Positions 38,890 through 51,480 of a stretch of DNA of 64,000 nucleotides are shown piece by piece. The DNA lies in NCBI GenBank assembly GCA_031216915.1, contig CM062290.1, positions 164,526,453 through 164,590,452 of the forward strand, written 5' to 3'. Source of the DNA: Pictodentalium vernedei (lineage: Eukaryota > Mollusca > Scaphopoda > Dentaliida > Dentaliidae). The position numbers and the translations under genes were made by a program. Each line of letters opens with the position of its first letter. Within the stretch, counting starts at the first letter, position 1. The notes under the pieces were generated by a model, which made no database searches, was not told where the DNA came from, and saw only the letters and a list, made by a program, of their open reading frames with translations.

Positions 38890-39058
38890 GCCTTCACACT
38901 AAAGTCTTCAACTGCCAGTGTTTCAGCAGCCACTGCAGCCTCACACTAAAGTCTTCAGCTGCCAGTATTCCTGCAGTCACTGCAGCCTGTTTCTGGGATT
39001 GAAATGCAGTTGAAAACACTTTAATGACATCAAACTTTGATTCAACTGCATTTCAAAC
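38890..39058. repeat. 47-bp tandem duplication and adjacent hairpin
   Basis: Two copies of a unit with 'tcacactaaagtcttcaact' and 'cactgcagcc', then 'ttgaaatgcagttgaa' paired with 'ttcaactgcatttcaa'. Confidence 0.8.
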
Positions 39059-39626
39059 CACGACGCAGGCAGAAGTGGCTCTCGAAGCGTCGGCGATTAA
39101 TTTTGTCAGAAAAAGATAGTTTAAAACTAACGCCTCATTTGTACACTTAATAAATTTAGATTTTTTAGCATTTAAACTTTGCAAATCACGGAATGTTTTT
39201 TCAACTTTATTTTTCAATACTATATATTTTAGCTTACCAAAAGACAGAAGAACACTGTGAAAATGTACAGTGCGAAAGGAGTGGAGGTCTACAAAGAGTA
39301 TATACTGGCTGAATTTCCCACCTGTCGAATATTGACAAACTATTGACAAAATCCACACTCCACACAAAAAGAAGCACTTGCAAACATTCAGCTTATGAAA
39401 CATCGGATTGCACGTAGTGATCGCTGAGATTCAATAGGGATTTAAGAATCTGAACTCAGTACGGATCTCTCTTTTTGTAACCGACTCGGTGTCGAGACAT
39501 TCGGTGGATGTAATCGGGGCATTTTAATTTATTTCCGTTCTTGATAGAATTGTTTCATATTGTGAAAAAAAATTGAAAACAAATGACAGCAAAGAAAACC
39601 TAGGATGCCATAATACAGCAAACTAA

Positions 39627-39874
39627 TTAACCCTTTAACCAACGAATCGGCAGCATCCGCCCGCGTAATATGCAAATTCAGCAGTTGAAAAAATATTATT
39701 TTTCAAAAAGTTTTAACAAAACCATATCATGTGACCCCTTGTTGGAACGAGCGCGTCGAGCTCGTTCCAACGAGGACTCACAGGATATGGTTTTGTGATA
39801 TTTTTAGAAAAATTTGAAAAAATGATTTTTAAAATAAGAAATTTTGATATCGTCTGCGTTGGGTAAAGGGTTAA
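39627..39874 (+). mobile_element. MITE-B copy, complete
   Basis: TTAA ends, 'acgaatcggcagcatccgcc', shared core, and 'gatatcgtctgcgttgggta'. The reference copy for family B. Confidence 0.92.
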
Positions 39875-40519
39875 ATACTTAGTAGTTAAAAAGGAACTGA
39901 CGATGCCCCTGAGAGTGACAATCGGTGCGATACTGACGCTTCCCAAATGGGAACAACCAGTGCTGCTGTATTTGCCAATATCAGACGCAAAACCACAGAA
40001 AAAACATGATCAAAACCAACTGCACTCTGAATATTCCCGCATGTGAATTTCAACTTAGCTAATCGCAAGAAAAACTCGACAGTGAAGGGGTGAATTTCAG
40101 TCTTGCAAACCACACGAATAAAGACTATATGGGGAAATGATTAGAAAGAAATATATTTTAAGGACAGTGGCAAATCACGAAAAAAACTTACCGCATTTGT
40201 ATAATGTGTTTTGTGATAGTTCCCACCAATCTCAATTTAAAACTGTTCTTCCTTCAACACCATTCACAAGCTAGAGACCTATCCGTGTAACAGGAGAGTG
40301 TTAGGATATAAGAATATCTCCCTAACCAAGAGCAACGTGAAATAATTGTTGTTGTTTTCGACCACAACGATAATCGGATTTTATGTGCGGATGTATTGCA
40401 AACAATGTGGTGTAATAGGTATTTTACAAAAACAGGACAAAACGTTAAACAATTATAATAGAACGGAGGATAAGCTCCATATATAACAAAGCTGTAAATT
40501 GCCGAATCGATTTCCTTGG

Positions 40520-40687
40520 ATGAATACAGGTGTTTTATGTGAAAAATTACCCGACATAGACACGACGCTTATAAATACATATGCAATAGTGCTGGGGTTT
40601 ATTGTTTTGGTAGTTAGTCATGCCGTTTTAATTCTAAAAGCAACGTTTGGCAAAGAAAATCACCCCCAGAAAAAAAAACTGCACTGA
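40520..40687 (+). CDS. Possible 55-residue single-pass membrane protein
   Basis: Small ORF MNTGVLCEKL to PQKKKLH with one strong hydrophobic segment (about residues 20-40, YAIVLGFIVLVVSHAVLIL) and a charged C-terminus ending KKLH, which fits the dilysine KKXX ER-retrieval pattern. TATATAA lies about 35 nt upstream (around 40480) and AATAAA overlaps the region just past the stop (40688-40693). The order TATA, ATG, stop, poly(A) signal is suggestive, but so short an ORF can arise by chance in AT-rich DNA. No homologue recognised. Confidence 0.3.
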   Translation: MNTGVLCEKLPDIDTTLINTYAIVLGFIVLVVSHAVLILKATFGKENHPQKKKLH

Positions 40688-40865
40688 AATAAATGCATAT
40701 GGTGCGATTGCTTGTTGATTTCGTCCAAAAAGGCTTGTTAGCATATAAAGGAATGGTATGAGATCGCCACGTGTTAACAGCTTTTAGAAGTTTTTGTCTG
40801 CTTCTTACAGATTTGTATGTACTTTTTTTTATAAAGTTGCATTCTTTTTTTGATAAATCGTGTTT

Positions 40866-41096
40866 TTAATCCACTTGGTATAGCTTTTTACCATTTAGTC
40901 TACTTTGACTTCTAGGGAAGAAGGTTGCTCTTATTCCAAGACTTGTAATTAATACATTAGGTTGTCGGACTCTACCATTTGATTGCGTTTCATTCCCGTC
41001 CTTCTTCGAATGTTCGTATGTAGTATTTCGCATTCCCGTTCTGATGCATTTGCTGTTTACAGAGGCGGTTTGCTTTACCTGCTTTGATTTCAACAT
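40866..41096 (-). CDS. Doubtful 76-residue basic ORF, weakly similar to the 34-kb ORF
   Basis: Basic, Ser/Asn/Lys-rich frame starting MLKSKQVKQTASVNSK and ending KKLYQVD. The stretch RQPNVLITSLGIRAT resembles RAPAILITNHGVDTT of the 378-residue minus-strand ORF at 33842-34978, also a Lys-rich protein ending in VD. It could be the last exon or a truncated paralogue of that gene, or chance. No splice structure is resolved. Confidence 0.2.
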   Translation of the reverse strand: MLKSKQVKQTASVNSKCIRTGMRNTTYEHSKKDGNETQSNGRVRQPNVLITSLGIRATFFPRSQSRLNGKKLYQVD

Positions 41097-42290
41097 CTCT
41101 TTAGCTTATAGGTGTCCGCGTCACCACAACCACTTGTGGGCAACCTATTAACCAAATTCGCTTGTTCGTGTGTCACGTCCGTCCATCCGAAAAAATAATC
41201 CACGCTTATAATTCCTATTCTACAGTTATTTTTTAAGGGGTGGGAAAACGACCCGCACCGGCTAAGGCTGTGCGTTGAAGTCGCGGGCGCTCAACGCGTA
41301 GCGAAGGCTTCCGAGGGGTGCGTTGTTGTGAAAGAGCCAGAGATGAGATGCCTCCAAGAATTATTCCCAAAACTCTTCAAAAGTGGGCATTGTTGTCTGG
41401 GGGGGGAGGGGGGGCTGTGCGAGTTTCTCACAGCTAAAATGGGTTTATGGCGACTAGCAAGAAGAGTGGATATTCGTGAAAATGAAGCCAATCCAGGTCT
41501 TGAAGTTGTAGTGGAACAGCATTCTCACAAAGACAAACATATGGGAAAAGCATCGCCATGTTTTAACTAGATTAGAAATATAAGCTCGGACGTGATTCGA
41601 GCGTGTCATATTGTGAAAAGAAAATAGTCTGAACTGCATCCTAACTGTAATTGAAAACGAGTGCAAGCGTTTTAATTTATAGTGATATGTTCTCTCTTCT
41701 TTGTTGGAGCCACAACGAGAGCTGCTGAATTTAGTATAGTTTGTAATCTGTTGATTTCGGAGTTGCATTAATTAAGCACTGTCGAATCAAATTAATGCAC
41801 TAGACATTTTTTAGCACTCATAGTTAGGATTTTTCTAGCTCATCCGTTTTCAAGAACACAAATATTGTTTATAACAGCGGTAGGAGGGTTAATAATGAAG
41901 CTATCTACTCTAAAATAAGGGCATATCAGAGTATCTGGGGTATGTTTATACAATGATAAACAGACCACGAATTCTGTTTTCTCATCACAATATTTTTTTT
42001 TTTAGTTTGTTCGCCAGCATATAAAGGTTTCTGGTTTCATCAACACATTTATTTCAAATTATAAATATTATAAAAAACGGATGGATCACATTTTCAACAA
42101 AAATGTGAATCATCGACATAGAAATCAAACCCCCGCGAGGGGAGAATCTCGTGTGAAAAATAATTAAAATAATTAGACCGAGGACAAATCCTTGGGGAAC
42201 ACCAAATTAATTGCTACCGTTTTAGACTGAATGCCACCAATCTTGTCAAAATAGGTTTTAAGGCCTGTCTTTGCCACAAAACTTATCACT
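41097..42290. other. Intergenic, no gene seen
   Basis: Short overlapping ORFs on both strands at 41290-41770 with no recognisable domain; a G-rich run at 41399-41414. Confidence 0.4.
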
Positions 42291-42821
42291 TATCACTACC
42301 GCGTATGAACAAGCCCATCAAGCTCGTTCCATTGGGCGTTCAATAGCAATGTTTCAAGACAAATAATGAAAACATTTAGCTAGTCAAGAATTTCTCCTGC
42401 AAGTGTCGCTGTCAGTCTAGTTTTATAAATTGATAAACTCTTGTGTTAGCATCTAACACACTGAAATCTTACATCAGGAGCTTTCTCCAACATTATATTG
42501 AATAACAGCATTTATCCGTAGCCGTGTCCAGGGGTATCAGGATATAAGGCCATGTTAAAAGTGTATTCAATATTATGACATGATATGTTATTCACACGTA
42601 ATGGCAAAGGTTAGGGATTTTATTCTACCTCCCTAAACATTGGTAGGTATGGTTGACCAAGACCAGACATAAGGATCTTGCATCGTAACCCGTTAGCAGG
42701 TTATATAGCATAAAAGACATCCTAACATAAAAAAGTGCTGCGATGCTTTTCCGTCTTTTCTGTATTTTTGCTACGCCGGCCATGCAAGCTGTTCACGTCT
42801 TAACAATATTTCCACCCAAAT

Positions 42822-42885
42822 AAATAGCAACGACTAACGTGCGATCTCGCACTTGCGAGATCGCGCTATAGTTGTTGCTATTTAT
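42822..42885. repeat. Hairpin-forming inverted repeat
   Basis: 'aaatagcaacgacta' and 'tgcgatctcgca' pair with 'cgagatcgcg' and 'tagttgttgctattt'. Confidence 0.85.
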
Positions 42886-43689
42886 GTTGGCGGAAAAAAA
42901 CACCAGGCCACTCTATTCATATGTGAATGTAATGCGAAATCTTCATGTCGAGTTAGTCGCGAAAGTTCCGCAAGTTTGACTGGTCAAACATACGGGATTA
43001 GGAATATAATTTATGTTAGATTATTTGTCGTAAACTGTAGTTCGTTCACGTATTTTACAATTGCCGTAACCTATTATTTCCAGGCCTGGATGTTCAAACA
43101 CAGTTTTGCCATGGGACAGAGGAGTGACTTTTTATCCAGCTACATGAATGACTTCTGCAGTGTATCAAAATATCATAGTCTCCATGTTGCATAGGTAGTG
43201 ACCTTAAGGTATCACGGAACTAAATATTTTCCCATAGGCGACCATGATAACGTTCAGACAAAACAAAATATGATCGCATTACTTTAATTTTGGCATTCAA
43301 ATATCTTTGTCAAGTATAGCCCTTCAGACAACTTTTTCGGACCCCAAAACAGGGGGGTCATGCAACAAATAAGAGAGAAAAATTGACATCAAGGGAAAAA
43401 CCGGCCACGTGCACATATTTTTCAGCGAATTCCATACAAAAGCACACCAAATGTAAATTGTATTTTTTAGACCCAAAAGTCATCAAATCACCCTCTTTTT
43501 TGTCTGGAATTTCATCAATAATGCAAGATGTCAATAGAATGCTTCAAACGTTTATTGAAACAATTTATTTTCCCAAGGCTGAAGGCTGTTTATTTTTAGA
43601 GATTGCATCCCTTCTGAATGCAACATTTCAATGCGGGTAGTTCTAATTCAAATATTTAGTTCAGTGATACTTTAACACGTCACCTATCA

Positions 43690-43870
43690 CGACAACAATG
43701 TATCAAAACATAGCTTATGACTCCTTATTGAACGAACTCGGCGAGCGCATTTCAATCAGTGTGAAAGAGCTATGTTTGGGAGGCAAAAATTGAAAAATAA
43801 TATAATTTGAAAGGAGATGTTTGTAAATGTCGTTGGTCGTACATTGCCTTTACGTTAGATTAATGGTTAA
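43690..43870 (-). repeat. Decayed MITE-A-like fragment
   Basis: 'acatagcttatgactcctta', 'gagctatgtttgggaggc', ending 'aatggttaa'. Confidence 0.55.
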
Positions 43871-44170
43871 AACAATTTGTTGCGTTGATAAATGTAGTCA
43901 TGTTATTACAAACTGTAACTTGAAAGTATATTACCCTAATGAGGCCAAAAAATGAGTGCTTTAATAAGCGAATGAGTTCTGCCAATTAATTACTCGCATT
44001 CCGTGTAAAAAAGCAAGAGGCACAAAGTTTACGTTGTGAACCTCAGGGTTGACCCCCAGTGTTTATTTTCTGAAATTTTGCTTATCTTGTGTACAGATCG
44101 TGGGAGTTATACTTCGGTACAAACGTCAGGAGTTTTTGCAGAATACCACTTTCCACGTACCTCCATTGAA

Positions 44171-44337
44171 ATAGAGAATAATCGCTTGACTGGACTGGTT
44201 GCGTGAAATAATTCATGAGAGGTGAGGGACGTTGTACAAACACGAGTGAGCGAATGCGCACGAGTGTTTTACAAAAAAGAGCCTCGCCTCGAATGATTTA
44301 TTTCACGTAACCAGTCATGTCAAGCGATTACTCTGTT
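44171..44337. repeat. Inverted repeat, arms about 60 bp
   Basis: 'taatcgcttgactggactgg' with 'ccagtcatgtcaagcgatta' and 'cgtgaaataattcatgag' with its inverse. Possible MITE; no clear target duplication. Confidence 0.75.
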
Positions 44338-44371
44338 TATAACTTTTCATTATTAATGATAATTATATTAT

Positions 44372-44623
44372 TTAACCTTTTACCTAACGTGACGACCAAA
44401 ACCGGCCAGAGCTATTCTCAAAAATCGCCAATAAGTTTTCATTATTTTTTTCATTTTCTGTCTCTAAAACATAGGTTATGACCCCTCATTGAACGAGCTC
44501 GTCGAGCTCGTCCCAATGAGGGGTCATAACCTATGTTTTTGAGACAAAAAATAAAAATAATAGTTATTCAAGAATTTTGTTTTTGTAAGTGTCGTCTGCT
44601 TTTCATGTTAGGTAAAGGGTTAA
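44372..44623 (+). mobile_element. MITE-A copy
   Basis: TTAA ends; CTCATTG / CAATGAG arms. Confidence 0.92.
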
Positions 44624-45765
44624 AAAAAAAACAAAAAACAATGAAGTCCCTATTACACCCACGGCAAAGCGTTTTCGTTTGCGCGCACGGATACATGACC
44701 CAATTGTTGATTGCATAATTCACTTGTGAAGTTATCGTTTATAATCAAACCGGGAAACTTCAGTAAATCACACTCTGGAAAGTAACAATACAGGGTTAAT
44801 GCTTGAACATTCTTCGTTATGGAAACGAACGATCTGTATACAATAAGCTATTAATTTATATGTTAAAGAAAAAAATAAATTATTTTCTCTTCATAGAAAT
44901 CGGAGGATAGTGCATGCGTCATGTGGGGACAAACACACCAGGGACTGGCCTGGGTAACACAATACTTCTTATTTCCCTCGCGAGTAACAATTCCACTCTA
45001 TTATTTAGAGGTAACAGCTTACTGACTTATGATCGGCTTAGTTTGGAAGATAAAATTTGATTGGCGCGTGTCAATGTTATTGAGAAGGAAATTGACTCCA
45101 CTAAATCCGCATAAATCGAATCATCTTGCATTTGTACCAATCAGATTTGAAATCTGCGATGTGAAAAATAACAATAGTGTCAATTTCAGACCGTGAAATA
45201 GACATCTATGATTCTTAGTTAATTTTTAGTTCATTCCAAACCTTAATCCACTCAGTCAATGAATAGTGGTTCAGTGCAAGGACACGATTTTAGAATAACC
45301 GTGAATGATAAATAAAGACCCTCATTTAAAAGAGCACTTTATTAAAATTCTACATCTGTCGTTAAGGCATTATAAGTACATTACTTCCACTCCGCTGTAT
45401 TGCAATGGAAACCTTTAAAAAGTAATATGTCTTCAGACAAAATGTCGCGCTCCATTGAAATAATGTTGCTCGTTTCTTTCCGTTTTTTATTCATTTTCCG
45501 GATTTTTGAGGTGTCTTGCTGTGAAATTGATTAACATTGCCATCGATATTTTTAAAAAGTGAAAACCTTGTCAATTTTCTAATAATCCCTGTATGTAAGT
45601 TAGGCGCCAACAGGTTTAAGCCGTCTTGTGTACAATCGAATTGACTTTCTGTATGAATTCTTCTCAGATTTAATTATTGAGTTATTAATCACCAATGGGA
45701 TCATTTGTTGTTATTTAGTTACAAACGTTTGCACGGAAGCTGATAAATAGGCAATACTTAAAAAA
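44624..45765. other. Intergenic, no gene seen
   Basis: AT-rich, no ORF of note. Confidence 0.4.
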
Positions 45766-45985
45766 AAATTACAAATGTATTTTCCAAAATTGTATTTTCT
45801 CTGTATGACTGACTATCAGCGGTCGAAATTAATTATTAGCGCTTCAGAAGATGAGGCAGTCAACTACAAGTAAATTGCCACGCCTATTAAAATACTAATG
45901 ATTCATTTCAGTCACTTGTATTCACAAAGTTAGGAAATACATTTCTTGAAAATACAACTGTAGAAGCTTTATAGTATTGGCTCTC
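45766..45985. mobile_element. MITE-E copy 3, diverged
   Basis: 'gtattttccaaaattgtat', 'aaatactaatgattcatttc' and 'tttatagtattggct' match copies 1 and 2. Confidence 0.55.
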
Positions 45986-46159
45986 GGTGGGATTTACGCA
46001 TAATACAGACAAAATAAATCTCACAATAAATACAGGCGCTATGTAGACAATTACGAATACCACAAAAACAATTCCAAAAATTCAGTAATTGTCTGTTCTA
46101 GAATATCGGTCTGGGTCTGGTGAACTGACATACTAGCTGAGTTAACTGCAAACTTTTGG

Positions 46160-46300
46160 GGTTTACCGTTAGCTCAGTTGGTATGGTTGCAAAACATTCA
46201 TGGCTAGGCGATTTTGTGCCGTAGACCCGGGATCGACTCCTGTCGGGGCTAACTTCCGAAAAACGTTGGAGTTTTGAGTTCAGTAGCTCTGACCGAGCAC
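46160..46300 (+). mobile_element. tRNA-derived sequence, probably a SINE head
   Basis: A-box-like 'ttagctcagttggtatgg' and B-box-like 'gggatcgactcc' spaced as in a tRNA, but no good anticodon stem or acceptor pairing, so I do not call a tRNA gene. Confidence 0.5.
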
Positions 46301-46807
46301 TATGTCTGGTGGAATTCCTCCTTGACAAAGCCGATATATAATAAATTTAAGCAGTTGCGTCTTCACGGTGGATGCGCGAGATGGCATTGTAGATGGCGCA
46401 ATGTTGCACTCAATATATCCCCACCTTATTTTTTACCTTATACCTGTGTCAAAAACGATGTTCACCTACTCGTCTATCATGTCCGGCGTCCAAGCTGCAG
46501 GTTTGGCTTGTTTGATGGAATACATTGTAAACTGTCTAAAAAATAAAATTTCTCTTTTTTTCTCGTTTTGCATGAACGAAACGTGGGTAACACAAGTGAC
46601 TTACATCATTTCAGCAGTGCTGACCGTCGCTGGTCATCAGCGGCATAACATCCAGATTTTTTTTTTTTGGGGGGGGGGGGGGGGGTGGTAAACCATATAT
46701 ATTCATTTTTGCCTCCCATTTCTAAAACTGGCTCATGTACTCTTTCCTGTATTTTTCTTTTTGTCATTTTGCTATAGTTATTACTCAACTCTACGGGTAT
46801 TTAACTC

Positions 46808-47049
46808 TTAACCCGCTGAGTATTTTCAAGATATGTTTCATCAAATTTAGTCATGGCTGCTGCAAAGCAGCCATGGCGAGATTTAATGAAAAATTCATCT
46901 AAACATAATTCGAGAAACCACTGATGAAAAAATCCTTTCAATTTACCGGAGGAAAAATCTGAATAATATACCCAAATTATCCTTATTTCATTGACAGGAG
47001 AAATTCTGTACTGGGCAGGAACATCCGCTAGCTGCATGTAACGAGTTAA
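46808..47049 (+). mobile_element. MITE-F copy, complete
   Basis: TTAACCCGCTGAG at left, 'cgagttaa' at right, hairpin 'catggctgctgcaaagcagc' near the left. Shares its right TTAA with repeat G. Confidence 0.75.
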
Positions 47050-47205
47050 GCCTTCAAACAGAACTCAGGGTGCTACAGTTGGTATGGAAAGTAAATTTTT
47101 CCCCGGGAAAGACTCGGCACCCGCACCTACGGGGATTAAAATACTCTTAACACAAAACGAGGTGAAACGAAGTGTTGAAATCCTTTTTCTGCTGCCATTG
47201 TCAGC
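47046..47205 (+). repeat. Dispersed repeat G, copy 2
   Basis: Matches 727-870 from TTAAG onward. Confidence 0.6.
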
Positions 47206-48258
47206 ACAAAAAACAATTGGCCTTCACATCATTTAGTCTAGCGATGCCGCTGCTGGTCGTCTCATTTGGATTGTCGTATTGTAAAATAATAAATATTTTC
47301 AATATCAATGCCATGTAGGTGTTACCAGTCTCTTGATGTCGGAACTCTTCTATTGAAGATCACCATTGTAAGGTGAGTATTACAAACACGGAGAGCTTAA
47401 TACTTGTGCCGGAAGGCTCAAACTGAACGCGTCATATATCAGATGTTAAAAGTTTACTTTCCATAAGTGACTAATAAATCACTGGGGACAGGTTGGTATC
47501 CGCACTTTAGGTAATCTTTGCACATGGGCCTTTAAACTCCTGGACTTGTGGCAATAGTTGGGGCAGTTACAAAGCACTGTCGGAAGTGCAAAACAATATC
47601 ATCCACGTGTCGTTTAGAATTCATTTCCTGGTTGCTGGCGTGCTTCGTGGAGTGAACAAGTTATAAAGAGAAACACTCGCCATGGTTCCTTCTGCCGTAT
47701 CGCTCATAAAGAATTGCTCTGATGCAATATCTATCAATTTCACATCTCATCTATATCTGCCACGAGTAAATGTTTTTCAAAATATGACGGAATTAACCAG
47801 TGAATCGCAGGAAAATAATTGATTATCGATTTTTGTACAGGGATCGAGAAATCGATGTGCTAAACTAAATCCCCCCAGTAAGCAATTTAGAATTGCGGAA
47901 CTGCATGTCGTGTTTTGTTACAGTCAACAAAGTGCGGTCTATTCCCTGTAATGCTTTCTCCCGCAACACATTTACAACACCATGGGTGCGAACAACAGAC
48001 GGCTCTTTGTCATCCAGAACATCGCAGACTGATTTATGGCTACCTCTAAATATAAAAAACGAATGCGACCATTGTGTAACTCGTCATAACACAATGTCAC
48101 GGACAACAAGTGATGATGGTCCACACTTCTTGCAGTGAGTCGTTCAATGGTCAAACTGACGTCATCAGACTTCTATGTTGCAGTACTGCAATTAAAAAGG
48201 TGGTTTCTTTCTCAATCAGATTGCGACCCTAGGGGGACATATACCAGTTGTTGGGGAT

Positions 48259-48509
48259 TTAACCCTTTACCCAACGTAACGGTCAAAACCGGCCAGCGCT
48301 ATTCTCAAAAATCGCAAATTAATTTTCATTATATTTTCAATTTTTGTCTCAAAAACATAGGTCATGACCCCTCTTTGGAACGAGTTCGTTGAGCTTGTTC
48401 CAATGAGGGGGTCATAACCTATGTTTTTGAGACCAAAAATTAAAAAATCAGTTATTCAAGAATTTTGTTTCCAAGTGTCGTCTGCTTTTCATGTTAGGTA
48501 AAGGGTTAA
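48259..48509 (+). mobile_element. MITE-A copy
   Basis: TTAA ends; arms CTCTTTGG / CCAATGAG, so mismatched at the variable position. Confidence 0.92.
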
Positions 48510-48889
48510 AAGAAAAACCAAATATAGCGAAATCGAGACTAAATGAAGGAAACACGAAAGAAAATAACATCTGGGATTAATTGTTCTTGCATTTCTTTTT
48601 TCGACATGTAAGATTCTGCAGTACTGGCGGGTGGGTTGGAGGCAGAGAATTTCGTCCGGATCGAGACCCCAATCAGTTTTTGTGCTCACAGTCGTGGACT
48701 TTTTGCACGTATGGTTACAGTTTGGACCACATATAAGGGTTGCATATTAAGACAAAACACAACGACGAGTGGGTACGGGGGTCTCAATCAACGACCCGAT
48801 TTTGGAATTTCTTGGGTGTTTCACGAGCGGTTAAGGCGCAGGGAACAAAAAAAATAACTCAAACAAAGGTCGAATTTTACTGTCACACA

Positions 48890-49025
48890 TAGTCTGCCTG
48901 GGTATTATTCTATATTTATACCACTCTTAAATGTGGATTAAGTGAACGAAGTTTAAACTTTTAAAACAAAAATATCATCCCGGTGTTCTGTTTATTTTCT
49001 AGTGTAACACTATTGTTTAGTCTCG
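48890..49025 (+). repeat. Dispersed repeat pair with 29670-29810
   Basis: Shared order: 'ttattctatatttataccac' region, 'attaagtgaa', 'gaagttt', 'gttctgtttatttt', 'taacactattg' against the 29.7-kb counterparts. Confidence 0.55.
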
Positions 49026-49235
49026 AAACATTTCAAGTAGCACTCCATTGGCTGGCACGAGTCCCTGCATCATCAGCGGAATGCCCACTAATGCGCCCTA
49101 AGTAGTCCGATGCTGTAGACTGGATTCAACACGTTGTTTTCTTGACACATTATCAGTGCCTTATTCTATCGGGTAACATTGAATACATACAGCGGTCGAG
49201 GTATAAAGATGGCGATAAGAGATCATTCTAAGTTA

Positions 49236-49496
49236 TAGCCAAGCCAGAAAATAAGCAGACTGTCATCTGCAAAATGAGGTCCCCAAAAGGTGAATTTTGT
49301 GATGCTACCCTGCACAGCAGGGTAGCATCACTAAATTTATCCTCTGTGAACCTCAATCTGAATCAGGGTCTCAAAACTAAACAGAAAGAGGTACCCATAG
49401 GATAAATTGGCCCACTGTATGGGATGCATCATCAAATTCACCCTCTGGGGACCTCATTCTGCAAATGTCAGACTGCTTATTTTCTGGCCTGGTTAT
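49236..49496. mobile_element. MITE with about 65-bp inverted repeats
   Basis: Ends 'gccagaaaataagcagac' and its inverse, followed by 'aatgaggtcccc' with its inverse and an inner perfect hairpin 'gatgctaccctg'/'cagggtagcatc'. Confidence 0.8.
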
Positions 49497-49586
49497 CGCA
49501 CAACTGTTTCCGTGTCATGAATTGTATTGTAATGAAAATAGAAGAAGTTCGTGCTACCTTCACCGTTTTGTGACACACGGCGTCTT

Positions 49587-49613
49587 TACTACTACTACTA
49601 CTACTACTACTAC

Positions 49614-49664
<51 letters not shown>
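49587..49664. repeat. (ACT)n(AAT)n microsatellite
   Basis: Nine ACT units then about 16 AAT units; source of poly-Asn/poly-Ile ORFs. Confidence 0.97.
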
Positions 49665-49669
<5 letters not shown>

Positions 49670-50044
49670 TTTATACAGCGTGAAACCACCAAGAATGCTT
49701 TAAAACGTTTTACAGATTGTAGAATGCAAGCTATTAAATAAATCGTTTATCATACGAGTACCCTTCACAAGTTCTACCACAAAAGAACTTCATTTTGAAA
49801 ATGCAATATTCAGGGCCCTTCAAATCACTTGAGTCAGTTATTTTTTGTTATTATGGTTGTTATTTGTTTTTGGAACGCTAAAGTGGACGATAAACATAAT
49901 GTTTGGGATTCGACTAATATTCTGGGCATGGAATCTATGTCTGTGGTCATTCGCCCCAGCTTACCAAGACCGCAAACGCAGTGTAAAAACATGACATCCA
50001 TGTTTACTCATGCTGAATATACTTAACAATGCAGTAAAGAGTTG

Positions 50045-50175
50045 AACCCTTTATCTAGAATAACGACACTGACTGACCAGGTATGTTCACAGAAATCGCC
50101 ATTAAAATTTTATTACTTTTTCAATTTTTGCCTCAAAAACTTAGTTTATGGCATTCGTTTGGAACAAAATGTGGT
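50045..50175 (+). repeat. MITE-A-like left half
   Basis: 'ccctttatctagaataacg', 'cagaaatcgccat', 'gcctcaaaaacttag'. Confidence 0.5.
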
Positions 50176-51040
50176 ACCGACCTGGGAAATCATCAGTAAT
50201 TCTGACCTATTTTTCGGGTCATCTCTTTTCATACCAAGGGTACAAAAAAATAAATATCATTCGATTTTCATGAAATTTTAGCATGTTGTACAGCTCAGAA
50301 AATAAAAAGGGTAGCTCTTTTTTTTAAATTTTTTGATAGACATCATTTTCAATGTTTTAACGTCATGTCAAGGTTTGACTTTCCCCCTCCCTTCTAATGA
50401 CAGCCATGGAGTACATAACGCAGCTCTAATGTCATAGCATGGGCGGGAAAATGAATTAACACCGAGTACTGTGCAGTTAAATCCAAATTTGTCGGATAAT
50501 TATTGTTGGCGTTATTGGCGATCGAAGGTAGGAAAACGTCAAAATTAAATTTCACTGCATAAAGTTGAAATCAAGGGAACTCTTAGTATTTATGGCCCCA
50601 AATAAAAAGTTGGAAAAATCTTGAAAATCCGACGTCAAATATTGGAGATATGACGAAGTACCGCCGCGCGTTACACCTCCATATGCTCTGCTCCCAAAGA
50701 TACATAACATACCACAATATACACAGAGCATCGAGGCCTGCGGCCTCTCGTTTTATCTTTCCGCGCTGGCACTCGTGCCATATCAATTAACCCATTCACA
50801 CGCGCGTGTCGTTCTGTGTTTATTACACGCCTTCAAGTCTACAAAAAAACATTATTAGAAGGACACTCAACAATTCATTTGACAACTATCAACAAAAAGA
50901 ACACATTTTATCACCATCCAAATTTTGAGGAGAAAATTTACGTACTCATAGTTCTCTTCTTCTGGATATTCATTATCCCCTTCATAAATCGACTCTATTT
51001 CTTCTTCGCTATTTTCGTACACATTAAATTCGCCATATCC

Positions 51041-51289
51041 TTAACTGGTAGAGTGCTAGAAGCCCATATTTGGGCTTTATTCTGAAGTGCCGGTACCACA
51101 GCTTGAAGGCTCATATTCAGTGGATGTGCTTTGTATTATCTTTGAAGTGATTTTATTTCGTCTGTAATGGTTTGCCTTGTCACAATTTGTGGGAGAGTGC
51201 CCATAGGCACTCTCCCATAAATTGTTACAAGGCAAAGACCTGTGTTGAAGTTGTGATGGCCAAAAATAATTTAGCCCTCTACCAGTTAA
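51041..51289. mobile_element. TTAA-target MITE, another family
   Basis: TTAA then CTGGTAGAG at both ends (inverted). Central hairpin 51171-51237: 'ttgccttgtcacaatttg', 'gagagtgcc' and inverse copies. Confidence 0.75.
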
Positions 51290-51397
51290 GTTATAGACAT
51301 TTTATGTAGTTATTTCGCAATCGGTTCCGTTTCGAGTGATCAATCGTCTGCTCAACGATTTCCGTCCGGCACATGTGTGTGGAACGGATTTTCATTT

Positions 51398-51480
51398 TCA
51401 AGCAGGGTTAGCATTGGTTGAAGACACGTGCACCATCGACGTGCAGTACGCCTTAGTACACAACGTCACCGTGCCCCGAC
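51398..51480 (-). repeat. SINE body fragment
   Basis: 'gcagggttagcattggttga', 'caccatcgacgtgcagtac' match the SINE body in reverse. A separate plus-strand tail fragment lies at 51660-51722. Confidence 0.75.

Noticed and set aside
46163-46250. tRNA gene
   Set aside because: A- and B-box-like motifs exist but acceptor and anticodon stems do not pair well.
49465-49692. Poly-Asn and poly-Ile ORFs
   Set aside because: Translation of the (ACT)n(AAT)n microsatellite.
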